A stretch of 64,000 bases of DNA from Tenrec ecaudatus (taxonomy: Eukaryota; Chordata; Mammalia; Afrosoricida; Tenrecidae): positions 13,450,584-13,514,583 of the forward strand of contig NC_134537.1 in NCBI RefSeq assembly GCF_050624435.1. The letters are read 5' to 3'. Both the position numbers and the translations under genes were made by a program. Position 1 is the first letter of the stretch. The number at the start of each line of letters is the position of its first letter. The notes beneath the pieces are model-generated. The model was given only the letters and a program-made list of their open reading frames with translations. It was not told the origin of the DNA and ran no database searches. Below, one piece after another: positions 23,376 through 33,674 of this stretch.

Positions 23376-23379
23376 GAAA

Positions 23380-24090
23380 AATGTTTTTTGATGGACAGAA
23401 GGATTTTTTTTACTTAATGACAAATTTATCAATTTATTTTTACTATGGTTTATGCATTTTGTGCCTAAGGTAAAGGGACTTTACAAATCCAAAATGATGA
23501 AGAGATTCCCCTAAATTTTCTCCTAAAGGTTTTAAAAATTGTCTTCCACATTTTGGTCTCTAATATAATAGAAATGCATTCTATATACTATATGAGATGT
23601 GGTCCAGTTATCGTTTTTTCCCCTATAGATAATTGATTTCCCTGGAACCATTTAATTTTTTGGTATATCCATTCTCCATTTTCCTGAAATGGCACATATG
23701 TGGCCTTCTCAGATATGTAGGGGCCCCTTTTCAGATACTCCATTTGGTTCTATTGTCCAGTCTTGTGCCAAGACCAACTGCACTGTTTCTTAACTTTAAG
23801 TAATTTTGATGTCTAGTAGGAAAATCACTCTTCCTATTATCTCTTGTTTCTGTATCCTTTTCATATTTTTTATCCTGTATACTTATGTGTATATTTTGAA
23901 ATCAGTTTACTAAATTTTTCAAAAATAGCTGTTCAGTTTAATTAAAATTGCATTTAATTTATAGCTTAATTGAGGGGAAAACGTTTTTTACTATCTTTCC
24001 ATTCATGAATGTAGTTTGCAGATCCATTTTATTTAAGTCTTCAAATTTTGATAATTTTATTCTCCAAGTTCTGTTTTGTTAAGTTTATTC
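23380..24090 (-). mobile_element. Old L1 (L1M-type) ORF2 relic, antisense
   Basis: The block order matches antisense mammalian L1 ORF2: 'cctaaattttctcctaaagg', 'ctctatgagatgtggtcc'-type spacing, 'ggttctattgtccagtcttg', 'ttttgaaatcagttta', then 'ttgaggggaaaacg'. It is heavily decayed with no open frame. Confidence 0.55.
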
Positions 24091-24094
24091 CCAA

Positions 24095-24270
24095 TTCAAC
24101 AACTCAACTCACTGCATTCATGTCAATTCCGAATCATAGGGAGCAACCGTATAGAACTAGTAAACTATCCCTACGTATTTCTAAGGCTGTAAATCTTTAT
24201 GGGAGCAGAGTCTCAACTTTCCCCTGCAGAGAAGCATCTGACATCCAAGTCCCCAAATAGTGACCCACCT
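24095..24270 (-). mobile_element. AFROSINE, antisense
   Basis: 'catgtcaattccgaatcata', then 'ggctgtaaatctttatggga', then 'agcatctgacatccaagtc' is the complement of tail, middle and head in order. Confidence 0.7.
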
Positions 24271-24304
24271 TAGATACCAGGCTTAGATACCTTAAATTTG
24301 GGGG

Positions 24305-24480
24305 ACTATTCTAATTTTTTTTTCTTTTAAGTCAACTTTATTGAGGCATACATAGCAGAAAGTATCCATACTATAATTATTCATTTTAATGATTTTTTAA
24401 AAAATCTATAAATTGTGGAATTACTATCCCACTTAACCCAAAGAATATTTTCTTTACTCTAAAACATTCACTAGTGCTTT
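24305..24480 (-). mobile_element. L1 3' end (antisense)
   Basis: A T-rich start followed by 'aactttattgaggcatacat' is the complement of an L1M 3'UTR end. The same motif begins the tails at 49975 and 56330. Confidence 0.6.
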
Positions 24481-24481
24481 G

Positions 24482-25127
24482 TCATAGGTGGGTTTATTGT
24501 GCCAACCTGGCCAATAGGAACATGTGGTATTAATAAGGTCATGGTTTGATTGGACGGCAGAGATAAGTGGCTAGGCAAAGCCCGCCCTCCTCTCTTTTGC
24601 TCTCTGCAGCTGCTTTAGCTAATTCTCTGCCTCAACTTGTGAGCTACACTACCTTTGGGACAGTCAACTGTGGATACTGTCACTAGAGCATGAGGTTCCT
24701 TTGAGACCTGATTCTCCACACTGCTGGTGTATACATCCCTTGGGCTCAAGGCTGGCAGAGCCTGTCGTCTTGCATTGCTTGAGTTCAATATCCCATCCCG
24801 GCCTGCTGTGGCAAGCTCCTGAGCTTCTGACTATTGGTGACCTTCCCTGCTGTTTGCTGCCTGTGGCTGGACTGCCTGCATTACACTGGGGGAAACTCAG
24901 CTGTCTGCTTCCTTATCTTGGATCCAGCAGCCCTTGTTAGTTGAAGGACTTCCAATATATTAACTGTACCAAGAAATTGAACTGAGTAATCTGTACTGCT
25001 GTGTGGACTAATTAGCTGTTATCTTCCTTTGTGCTCTATCTATCATCTATGTATCTCTCTATCTATGTATCTATCTAACAGCCTAAGTGTCCTGGTTTTG
25101 TTTCTCTGGAGAATCCTCTCTAACACA
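24482..25127 (+). mobile_element. LTR-like element, family B, sense
   Basis: The copy of about 646 bp starts 'tcataggtgggtttattgtg' and ends 'gaatcctctctaacaca'. It shares internal blocks with 16514-17071 ('gctgtttgctgcctgtggct', 'gtgtcctggttttgtttctc'). A CTAT-rich simple repeat lies near its 3' end (25040-25080). No clear target-site duplication was found. Confidence 0.6.
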
Positions 25128-25214
25128 AAGGTCATCGATTGTATCCCTGGTCAGAATAGTTGGTAGTGGTAGGTGGACACCATCTAGTTCGAGTCTCAGA
25201 ATAAGTGAATCTGT

Positions 25215-25428
25215 GGTTCCCGTAAGAAGCCCTGGTTATATAGTGATTTATACTTTGGGCTACTAACCTCAAGAAGTCAGCAGCTGAAAATCACCACAGG
25301 CTGTTAGGAAGATAGGTGAGATTTTCTACTTCAACAAAGATTTACAATCTTGGAAACCCCTGGGGAAGTTCTATTCTATTGGGTCACTGTGAGTCAAAAT
25401 TGACACTCTGACAATGAGTGATTTCATT
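25215..25428 (+). mobile_element. AFROSINE, sense
   Basis: The complete order is visible: head 'aagaagccctggttatatag', 'gctactaacctcaagaagtc', middle 'gatttacaatcttggaaacc', tail 'cactgtgagtcaaaattgac'. Confidence 0.85.
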
Positions 25429-25430
25429 TA

Positions 25431-25959
25431 AGCAACTAACCTGGTGGACTAGGGAAGCAAATTCATAGACATGCATAGGTGCAAATTCATAGACATGCAT
25501 AGGTGTATAAGAAAGAGCTTTATATACAAGAGCAATTGAATATTGAGGAAACATCCCAGCCCAATGCAGGTCAAATCCATAAATTCAATATTAACCCATA
25601 TGTCTGTTACCAGTCTATAAATTCTTCTTCAGAGTCACACAACACATGAAATGATGTCAAAAGCAGGAAGATCACAGGCCAGTGGATGGAAAGCCTTGTG
25701 GTTCCAGTGACAGTGGAAACATCTCAGCACTGGCAGGGGTTTCCACGTGGCTCCTTCAGCTCCAGGGCTCTAGCGTAGCTCCATGTGTAGTGTCCACAAG
25801 CATGCTTCACAAGGAGTGAGCGTACGTCCCACCTCCAACTAGTTGTTTATCTCCTGAGTGCTTCCAAATGAGGTCATCAAGCTGCAACCTGATTGACAGC
25901 TAAACCCCACCCCTTCACTCTTAAGACTCCAATTGACAACAGATTATGTAACTACCACG
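25431..25959 (-). mobile_element. Solo LTR, family A, antisense
   Basis: This is the reverse complement of the elements at 1656, 53208 and 63319. Its right edge 'acagattatgtaactaccac' is the complement of TGTGGTAGTTACATAATCTG, and its left edge 'ctaacctggtggactag' is the complement of the other terminus. It contains a perfect 24-bp tandem duplication (25457-25504). Terminal bases have changed and no target-site duplication is clear. Confidence 0.65.
25457..25504. repeat. Perfect 24-bp tandem duplication
   Basis: The unit beginning gcaaattcatagacatgcat occurs twice, head to tail, without mismatch, inside the LTR copy. The other LTR copies have it once. Confidence 0.95.
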
Positions 25960-26089
25960 TGTATCTGCCCAGTTTATTCCTTTAGCCCTTTGGTGACAAG
26001 TAACTGATAATCTAGCTCCTATGAGTACATGTCAGATTTTTAAAATGTATTTCATATGGCACCTGCGGTTTATGTCTGGCTTTGCTTAC

Positions 26090-26640
26090 ATGTTGCTGTT
26101 AGCTTCCAATTCATAATGACCAAGTGCACAAAAAGAACAAAAAAATACTGCCTACTGCACGGTCCTCAAAATTTTTGCGATATTTGAGCCTATGGTTTTA
26201 GCCATTGTGTCCATTCGTTTCCTTGGTGGACTTCTTTTTTGCTGATCCCCCACTTTACCAAGCATGCTCTTCCAGGGACTGGCTTCTCCTGATAATATTT
26301 TTTTTCTTTTTGAAATCAGGGGACAGCACAAACGTAGTGCCCCACTACCACAAATTATGCAGTTGAGTTTCCCGCATTTGGGGAAATGGCAGAGGTCAGC
26401 ACATCCAGAGTGCAATGGATCAGCCTCGCCCTGGGAAAACCACCTTCCTGATCATGGAATCCCCCCTGCCAGGTAAGTAGTTCCTGATAACAGTTTTAAA
26501 GTACTCGAGTCTATGTCTTGCCATCCCACCTTCTAAGGAGCATTCTGATTGTACTTATTCAAAAATATATTCATTTGTTCTTTGGCAGTCCACAGTATTT
26601 TCATTTTCTTTGCCAACATCATAGAAGAATTTGTTAATTC
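26090..26640 (-). mobile_element. RTE LINE 3' region, antisense, with U1 insertion
   Basis: 'caattcataatgaccaagtg' at the left and 'attctgattgtacttattca' at the right are collinear with the antisense RTE 3' region at 37075-37400. The U1 retropseudogene (26317-26480) interrupts it exactly at 'tcctgataa', where other copies read 'tctcctgataacatgtcc' without a break. Confidence 0.8.
26317..26480 (-). pseudogene. RNU1: U1 snRNA retropseudogene, full length (164 nt)
   Basis: The minus strand from 26480 reads CTACTTACCTGGCAGGGG, matching the U1 5' end (ATACTTACCTGGCAGGGG), and ends in GTCCCCTG, the U1 3' end. The length is exactly 164 nt as in mammalian U1, with scattered substitutions only. The 5'-splice-site-pairing core ACTTACCTG is intact, and the Sm-site region (complement of 'caaattatgc') is close to AATTTGTGG. 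An A-rich tail follows (complement of 26296-26316). The flanking tcctgataa copies (26287-26295, 26482-26490) are target-site duplications, so this is a LINE-mobilised copy, not a U1 gene. No snRNA promoter elements are present. Confidence 0.95.
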
Positions 26641-26644
26641 TTCC

Positions 26645-27250
26645 ATGGTCCTCTGGTTTTTGGATTCTTCTTCTCCCCCCCTTTTTATCTCTCAATGATT
26701 TGATCCTTTTTAAAATGGAAAAATATTTAATTTTACAAATTTACCAAAGTTTGTCAATTCACCCACACATCCATGAGTATTTGGATTATTCCAAGGTTGT
26801 GCTTATTGTGGAACAAACTGTTATGAATACTTATGTGCAAATATTACATGAGTTTTTTCTTCATTAACTAGCTAGCCAGGGAATTGCCATGTGATACAGA
26901 AGATGCATGTTTAAAATTGTAAATACTGTCAAGCTGATTCCCAGCCTGTGCCATTTTTCACTCCCCTCAGCAATGTATGAGAATTTCAGTTGTTCCACAT
27001 CCACAACAACACTGACAGTTGTTGGAGTTCTGGGTTTTAGCTATTTTTATCCTTGTTTATTGATTGGTATTCCATTGTAGTTTTAATTTGCACTTTCAGA
27101 GGCTTATTGATGTGAAGAATCTTTCAATATACTTATTAGATGTGCATATACATTGCTTTATGAGTGTTTGTAAAACTTTTTCCTATTTTAATAAAATTTG
27201 CAGTATGTTTGATATTGTATTTTTATGTGTTTTGTGTGTCATTGAGTTGA
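26645..27250 (-). mobile_element. Old L1 (L1M-type) ORF2/3' relic, antisense
   Basis: 'ggattattccaaggttgtgc', 'ctcagcaatgtatgagaatt', 'tccacatccacaacaacact' and 'gttttaatttgcactttcag' occur in the order of an antisense mammalian L1 3' part. It is non-coding. Confidence 0.75.
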
Positions 27251-27369
27251 TTCTGAATCAAAGAAACTGCTTCAATATATTGAATGATTACTGATGTCTT
27301 TAGGTTGGAGTAGAGATTTCAGATCATCATTTTTTATATTCAACAATTCTAAACTACTTATTAAATCTC

Positions 27370-27829
27370 CTAATAGCTTGCCCCTTCTCTCTCCTTCATT
27401 TTATCTCCTCTTCCTTGCACAGTAGCATTATACCCTTCACCCTCGCTTATAGCTCCTTCGTAGCTATTTCTCCCACCCCTGGTAACCAGCAAAGTCTGTT
27501 TCTTTTGGTATGAAAAAACTTTATCTGATTTTATATTTTGCTACAATGGTCTCATACAATACTTGTCTTTTAGTGACTGACAAATTTCACTTAGCATCAG
27601 GCCCACCAAATTCATCCATGTGATGAACTGTTGCACGGTTTTATCTTTACTCTTTAGCAGTACGTAGCATTCCAATGTATATGTACCAACATTTACTTAC
27701 CAATTCCTCTACTAATGGGCATTTAGGTTGTTTCCATCGTTTTGTGAATAGTGCTGAAATGAATATCAGTATATCTGTTTGTCCTCTGGCTCTTATTTCT
27801 TTAGGGTATATACTCTAGTGGATTTGTTT
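27370..27829 (-). mobile_element. Old L1 3'UTR relic, antisense
   Basis: 'ctggtaaccagcaaagtctg', 'cacttagcatcaggcccacc', 'gcattccaatgtatatgtac' and 'atttaggttgtttccatcg' are the classic blocks of an antisense L1M 3' region. It abuts antisense RTE at its right edge. Confidence 0.75.
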
Positions 27830-28620
27830 TAATTTTCTTCAGCTTTATCCTGAATTTACATATGAGCAATTGATGGTCTGCTCTACATTCAGCAACCGCC
27901 TGGTTTTAGTTCTTGATATTGAGCTCCTCAAGTGTCTCTTCCCACAGAGGTAGCCAATTTGATTTCTGTGTATTCCATCTAGAGAAGTCTATTTGTATAG
28001 TCACCTTTTGCATTGTTAAAAATGGTATTTTCTATAACAATTCATGATTTTGCAAAATTCTATTTGTGATCTCCAGTTTCATTTCTATGACCAAAACCTT
28101 TTTTTCCTGCTACGGGTCCTTCCTCTTTGTTTCTAACTTTTGAATACCAATCACCAATAATTGTCAGTACATCTTGATTACGTTCTTGATCAATTTCTGA
28201 CTAAAGTCCTTGGTAAAATTCTTCAATTTCTTCATGACTAGCTTTAGTAGTTGGTATATAAATTTAAATAATAGTTGCATTGATTGGATTTCCTTCATAG
28301 CAGATAGATAGAAGCCTATCACAGACAGACAGCACTGGACTTCAATATAGGTCTTGAAATGTGCTTGTGGATTAAGAATGCAAAGCCATTCCTTTTGATT
28401 GTTTCATTTCCAGCATAATTAAGTACATGATTTTCTGATTCAAAATGACCAGCCTGATTCCATTTCAGCTCACTAGCACCTAGGACATCAATTTTTGCAT
28501 GTTCTATTTTACTTTTGACCACTTGCAATGATGCTACAGTCATACTTTGAACATTCCATGTTCCAATTGTTAGGACCTTTATACAGGTATTTCTTTTTAA
28601 CTGGAGTTGTGCCTCATCAG
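27830..28620 (-). pseudogene. RTE LINE endonuclease region, antisense
   Basis: The minus-strand frame 28319-28543 (74 codons) encodes the start of the RTE endonuclease, with 'KIDVLGASELKW' and 'HFESENHVLNYAGNETIKRN', the familiar N-terminal pattern of this clade. The rest of the domain extends to about 27830 through stops. The leader follows to about 28600. This is the best-preserved endonuclease start in the window, yet it is still broken. Confidence 0.85.
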
Positions 28621-28624
28621 CAGC

Positions 28625-28790
28625 GGAAGGGTTATTAACAACTTGTGAGATGCAGATGACACAATATTGCTTGTTGAATGTGAGGAGGACATGAAGATCC
28701 AGGTTTGCAGCCTTTAGTATGGTTTACAACTCAATGTAAAAAAATAAAAATCCTCACAACTGGCCCAATACAATGCTTTCTACTCAAAAT
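28625..28790 (+). pseudogene. RTE reverse-transcriptase catalytic-site fragment, sense
   Basis: In plus-strand frame, DADDTILLVECEEDMK (28649 onward) matches the RTE block YADDTTLLAESEEDLK. The first Tyr is Asp here and the catalytic Asp pair is kept. A stop codon lies just before it. It continues through 'aaaaatcctcacaactggcc', the same RTE block that hosts the L1 insertion at 11652. It lies head to head with the antisense piece on its left. Confidence 0.8.
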
Positions 28791-29300
28791 TCAAAGACTG
28801 GATAGAATCATGGCACCATTAGAAAACAGTGCCTCACTCAATCCCTCAGTATTATTTTGCTTTGTATAGAGGAAAAATATATATTAAATTAAAAAAGATA
28901 ATTTCTCACTGGATAGTCCTGATTTGTGTATGACTTGAGTTACAGGACTTTTACAGATTTACTGGGGCTTATTTATCTTCATTTACTTGCTCTTGGAGTC
29001 ATATCAACAACTCCCTGCCATACATTTCCACGATTGCCACAAAATGGCGGCCAAATTGCCATCACTTATATTTTCAAACTTTTTGCTAAGTGGAAAAGAA
29101 TGTAAACTTCTTCACCTCTAATTTCCACTAAAGTCCCAACATTCATTCTTGCCGATGTCTCTTAGACTCCATTCTCTCAGTCATATGGAATGGAAAACCA
29201 CAGTCCTGATGGGTTTAGGTAAGGCAGCAAAGTCATCCTGTGGAGAGAGACAGAATAAATTCCATCAGAGGTCATGAATACTTTTAACTGGTTCTATCAC
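28791..29300. other. Unassigned DNA
   Basis: The first about 70 bp may continue the RTE. The rest is not recognised. Confidence 0.35.
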
Positions 29301-29309
29301 TTGAAATTT

Positions 29310-29515
29310 CTATTTGATGACACCGATTCCTGAGATAAGCTTTGGGTGACAAATCACAAGATGGGATGTTCAAACCCACCAGCTGTTCAGCCCCTGCAGT
29401 TCCGGAGAAAGATGCGGCTGTATGCTGCCGTCATCATTTACCTCTCAGAGGCCCTATCTAGGGTTGCTATGAGTTATACTTTCCTCGATGACAATAGGTT
29501 TAGCTGAAATACTGC
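29310..29515 (+). mobile_element. AFROSINE, sense, diverged
   Basis: 'ttcaaacccaccagctgttc' (B-box region), 'ggagaaagatgcggctgtat' and 'gggttgctatgagttatact' appear in SINE order. Confidence 0.75.
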
Positions 29516-30750
29516 AGAGAGAGAAAAAAAGGAAAGATTAAAATATAAAAAGGAATGCTGGTATCCAAATATTTCCATAACTGCCTTGCTGTACTTATTC
29601 TTGCCCTTAATCCATACTCTCAAAAACTGTTTGTGACCATGTCTGTCCACATCCACTCTAAAATGGAACCACAATTTACAATCTCTGATGATGCGAAGGT
29701 TAAGTTCTCTTGGTGATACATACGTGTTTCAATTCATAATTAATTTTAGTTCTTCATCTTTTTTCTATTGTCAGAGAAAAAAAACAACAACAAAGAATCA
29801 CGGCCCTTCAAAGGATTGAGTTGCTTGATCAGCTAGTTCGACCGAATCAGGTGTTATACTTCATGATCTGCATCCACATTTAAGACAAGTGTTGGGGAGC
29901 ACGATCTTTATTGTACCACACTCAGTTAGCATCACATTTATGGTTGGCATAGTTACAGATGCCCAGTTTAGCTGTACAGATTGAGTAAACACAAAGCATT
30001 GATAACTTTGATTCCATCTACCTGTACAGCTCATTTGGAGAGAATATTGGGCCTTAAATCAATTTTCATTTGCTAAAATTCATGCTCTGGTAACAAAACT
30101 GAAAATCTGTAAAGACTTATTCTTTTGAGTCTAAAACTCAGTCAGATAATTTCTGTCTCTTAGCAACAGTACTCAGTTCTCTACCAATCCCTTAATGCAC
30201 AGTGAAATAGTTTTCATCTTCCTTTGGCTGCAGACAATTTGAAACGGTGACCTTACTATTTTTCTACTGAATCTCCAAAGCTGTAGGTTAATATCTGTGC
30301 AACAAAAGGTAATAATTTCTCGACTTCTCCCCACACTATCACACCCTAGCAATTGTTCATTTTGGAGTTCACCATTTACAAAGCTATAATTTCCAGTGAG
30401 CAATATTTGTAATACTTTTGGTTGCAAATGAGAAAAGAGCTAACCAGACTGGCTTCACCTAACAAGAGCTCTATTGGCTTCTGTAGGTTAGAGCACTTTC
30501 TCTTTAGCGTGGCTTGACAGGAGGGCTGAAATAAATTTGTCCTATTTAAGCTGAGTTGTGAGAAATATTTCCACTAGAGTTTCAATTCATACATGCATGG
30601 GTTTATTTCAGAGAAAATGTGTTCAAACCTGTGATCAGTGAATGGCTGCAGAGAAGCTTTCTCAGTAAAGCACTTGTCTTAGTCTTCTTAGGGCGTCTTT
30701 AAAAAGAAGAAAGATCCTATCAAAAGAGTAGCTTTCAGAGGGATTTGCTT
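29516..30750. other. Unassigned DNA
   Basis: No gene, RNA or repeat recognised. Frames up to 84 codons have no familiar motif. Confidence 0.35.
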
Positions 30751-30754
30751 AATT

Positions 30755-31300
30755 TAAGGCAAAGACACCAGCTCAGAAAGTTATAGTCGCTGTTTTATGG
30801 GTTCCAAATGGATAAACTTGATGGATTTTCTTGAAGGACACAGGGAAATCATTGGAATTTTTAAGGAAGAAGATGGAAGAAAATTGAAAACCACACTGGT
30901 GAGAAAAATGGCAGGAAAATCATGTCCATGATTTTTATCCCCATAGTGACAGTGCATCTGCACATTATTTGAGTGTAGCGAGCATTTTCCTATGAGAATT
31001 TCATTGAGAAACTTTATACCGTGCATCCTACAGCCACGATCCAGTCCCTCAAACATAATTTTGTTCCCCAAACTCAAATAATATTGAAAAGAAAAATGAT
31101 TTGAGTTTTGACATTGTGCAAATCAATGATAAAATTCTTGGGGGAAAAGGAGAGATACTGAAATTCCATCTTCTTAAGTGTATAGACTTAGGTTGATGAT
31201 AATTGGAGAAACAATAGCTTCAATCATTATATTTTTGGTTTGATGAAAGTTTCTGTGGTTTTATAACAATAGATTTTTAGTTACCTCATATTTAACTTCA
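30755..31300 (+). mobile_element. Mariner DNA transposon relic, same family as 21342
   Basis: 'ccagctcagaaagttatagt' and 'ggataaacttgatggatttt' align with 'gcagctcagaaagctatggc' and 'agtaagcttgatagattcac' in the copy at 21342. Conceptual translation gives an IxLMDFLEGHREIIG-like stretch and a degraded HHDNAP block ('PHSDSASAH' at about 30940-30965). The 3' terminus is not clear. The minus-strand 98-codon frame here is a shadow. Confidence 0.65.
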
Positions 31301-32171
31301 TATTCTATCAGGTACCTTACTTCATGGTTCAAAGGTGTCTACCACAGTGCCTGAAATCAGTTACATAAATTCAAGTTTGATAGAAAAGGGATAAACTGGC
31401 TTCTTATTGGGCTAATTTTGGTCATAAGTCAACTCCTGAACCAATTCTAAGGGACAAGAGAATGCAGCGCCCTCTTTAGGTTGGGCCTGTCATTTGAGTC
31501 AAAAATCAGCTTCTCAGCAACAATATAGAGAAACATGGAAAAGAGTCATCCAGGTATTGGGATCATTTGCTGAGTAGCTAATAAAACAATAAATATCACC
31601 ATTTATATATTCAAAATAGCTTCACTAAAAAGGTGTTATTAATTTTCCTTAAGTGAGCATTCTAAGTTATAAAAATAGTACTATATATTCAGTCTTTTCA
31701 GTTTGTAATCTACACTATTAGTCTCCTGCTTTTCAGGGTATTGCTCTCAGGGTCCCCTCTACTTGGAAACCCCTCCCTGCACTTTTCTCCTCTGCTTCTC
31801 TCTTCCACAAGGCCCTTGAGAAAACTTTTAGTTCATGGGTTGTTTTGAGGGGTCAAGCCTTTCCAAGGCATTTCTCACCCACTTGTAGAAGAGATTAGTA
31901 ACCCTGTGGACATTCACTTAGCTTCTGGAAATCCCTCCCAAAAACATATTCAGGGAATTTCTTTATAAATAAAGTAGCTCAAGGCTCGCTGTGGATTATT
32001 GTGGAATGTAATCCAAATGCTAGTAGCAATTTTCAGTGTTCTTGTCATCCTTTATTATAGAGGATAGAAACCTACCTACTCACGTTCTATATTCTCTGGT
32101 AGGTATTTTACACATTTGGGGAGAGTAACTTGTAAATGAAAGCCTATCGGGCATGTTTTCAGGATACTTTC
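31301..32171. other. Largely unassigned; L2-like stretch at 31735-31930
   Basis: 'acttggaaacccctccctgc', then 'ctcttccacaaggcccttga' resembles the 3' region of L2 LINEs, but the match is short. The rest is not recognised. Confidence 0.3.
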
Positions 32172-32221
32172 TGTTGTAGGCCGGTTTCTCTAGAGAAATA
32201 TAATTAGTGAGATGGGTGGAT

Positions 32222-32270
<49 letters not shown>

Positions 32271-32730
32271 GGAGGGACAGAGGGTTATTTCAAGGTAATG
32301 GCTGTAGCACCTGGAAGGTTCCAAATACATGGGTCAGATGTCAGGCTGGAGGCTTCTCCTGACTCCTATAGCTGCTCTGGCTGATAAACTCACGATCAGT
32401 AGATCAGAAGGCAGGACACTGGTGACTCCTATGATTGTTGTACAGTTCAGCAGGCCACTGGCTCAAGCCCAAAGAAGTGGATACCAACTAATGAGCCAGG
32501 TGCAGAATCCAGATCCTGCAAAAAACAAGCAAGCTTTGTCTGTGCATCACATATAATTGGAAGCAATTCACACCTTTGAGGTAACTCTCTTTCAATAATT
32601 GGCTACTCTTAGCACTGTAGAGATGATTACATTACAGGAGATCTCACCACAGAGGATGACTACATCTTAACTGCCAATCCATGGAGTATCCTGACCCAGC
32701 CAAGTTCACTAGTAACCATAACTATCACCA
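32172..32730 (-). mobile_element. LTR-like element, family C, with (GATA)n
   Basis: The start 'tgttgtaggccggtttctct' and the end 'gacccagccaagttcactag' with 'taactatcacca' give a TG...CA-like frame. The end is echoed at 40225-40275 and 41860-41905. A (GATA)12 tract sits about 50 bp from the left end, as it does at 36957. The family name is not known to me. Confidence 0.5.
32222..32270. repeat. (GATA)n microsatellite, about 12 units
   Basis: An uninterrupted gata run inside the LTR-like element. Confidence 0.97.
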
Positions 32731-33660
32731 CTTATTATTGACAGTCTTTTTACTCATTTCACCTTTTCTCTTCAGGGAATATAAACCCATACCTGTCAAT
32801 ACCATAAATGTCTGGTGGTTATGAGATGACAAAATGAAGACGAAATGCGCAATAGAAAGGCAGGGGGGAAAGAAAGAAAAGTCCATTTACCCAGGCATCT
32901 TTAATAATCCATTGCTGCCTATCTTCAGACTCATTGTTATGTGAGAAAAAATAAATCCCTAACATTTATGCAGGGAATTGGACATCTAATTATTATTGAC
33001 TTACTTTATCATACAAAGAGTTAAAATTACATGTATTACCATAGCTCAAATATTTTTGTGACATACCACTGAATATTATAAAGCTGCATTTTAATTTTAT
33101 ATCCTCAAATACTGTTATAAATCAATATACTCTTAATATGAAAATTTGCATCCATACTATAGATTTTTAATTTTTTTCACAAGGCAAAAAATCATGAAAA
33201 TCTTTATTAAAGATATTTTTCTACACAATGGCATTCACCTGCTTACCATGATTTTTTTAATTAAAAGAAGATAGGTCATAAGCTAGAACTATAAGGTCCA
33301 TCTTGTAGAATTTCTAATACATTATTACACAACTTCACATGCCTCTCTCCCTCTATGGGGACTGTTTGCTTGATTATGTTTTATTTGTCTTTTTATCTCC
33401 AATGTGATATAATATGAAATGATGGGCTTAACATAAGCACTTACAAAATATTTTCTAAAAGAATCAATTAATGAATGAGCTGTGATATTTCTTGAATAAC
33501 AGAGCTAGAGAGACTCCTGGGAGATGGTCTGATCCTGTTGTATTTTCATGAAAATGTCTAAATGAGTACAATGTCAAATTAACTATTACATGTGAGACAG
33601 AGTCTGTAATGCTTTCTTTCACACACACAAAAAGAATCTTCTGGACTAACTATACTTAAC
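32731..33660. other. Unassigned AT-rich DNA
   Basis: No gene or repeat recognised. Confidence 0.35.
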
Positions 33661-33674
33661 TAATCTCTAGATCT

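Noticed and set aside
26152..26415. 87-codon minus frame
   Set aside because: It runs through the U1 retropseudogene and RTE and is not a protein.
26317..26480. Functional U1 gene
   Set aside because: It has a tail and target-site duplications, lies in a LINE and lacks snRNA promoter elements.
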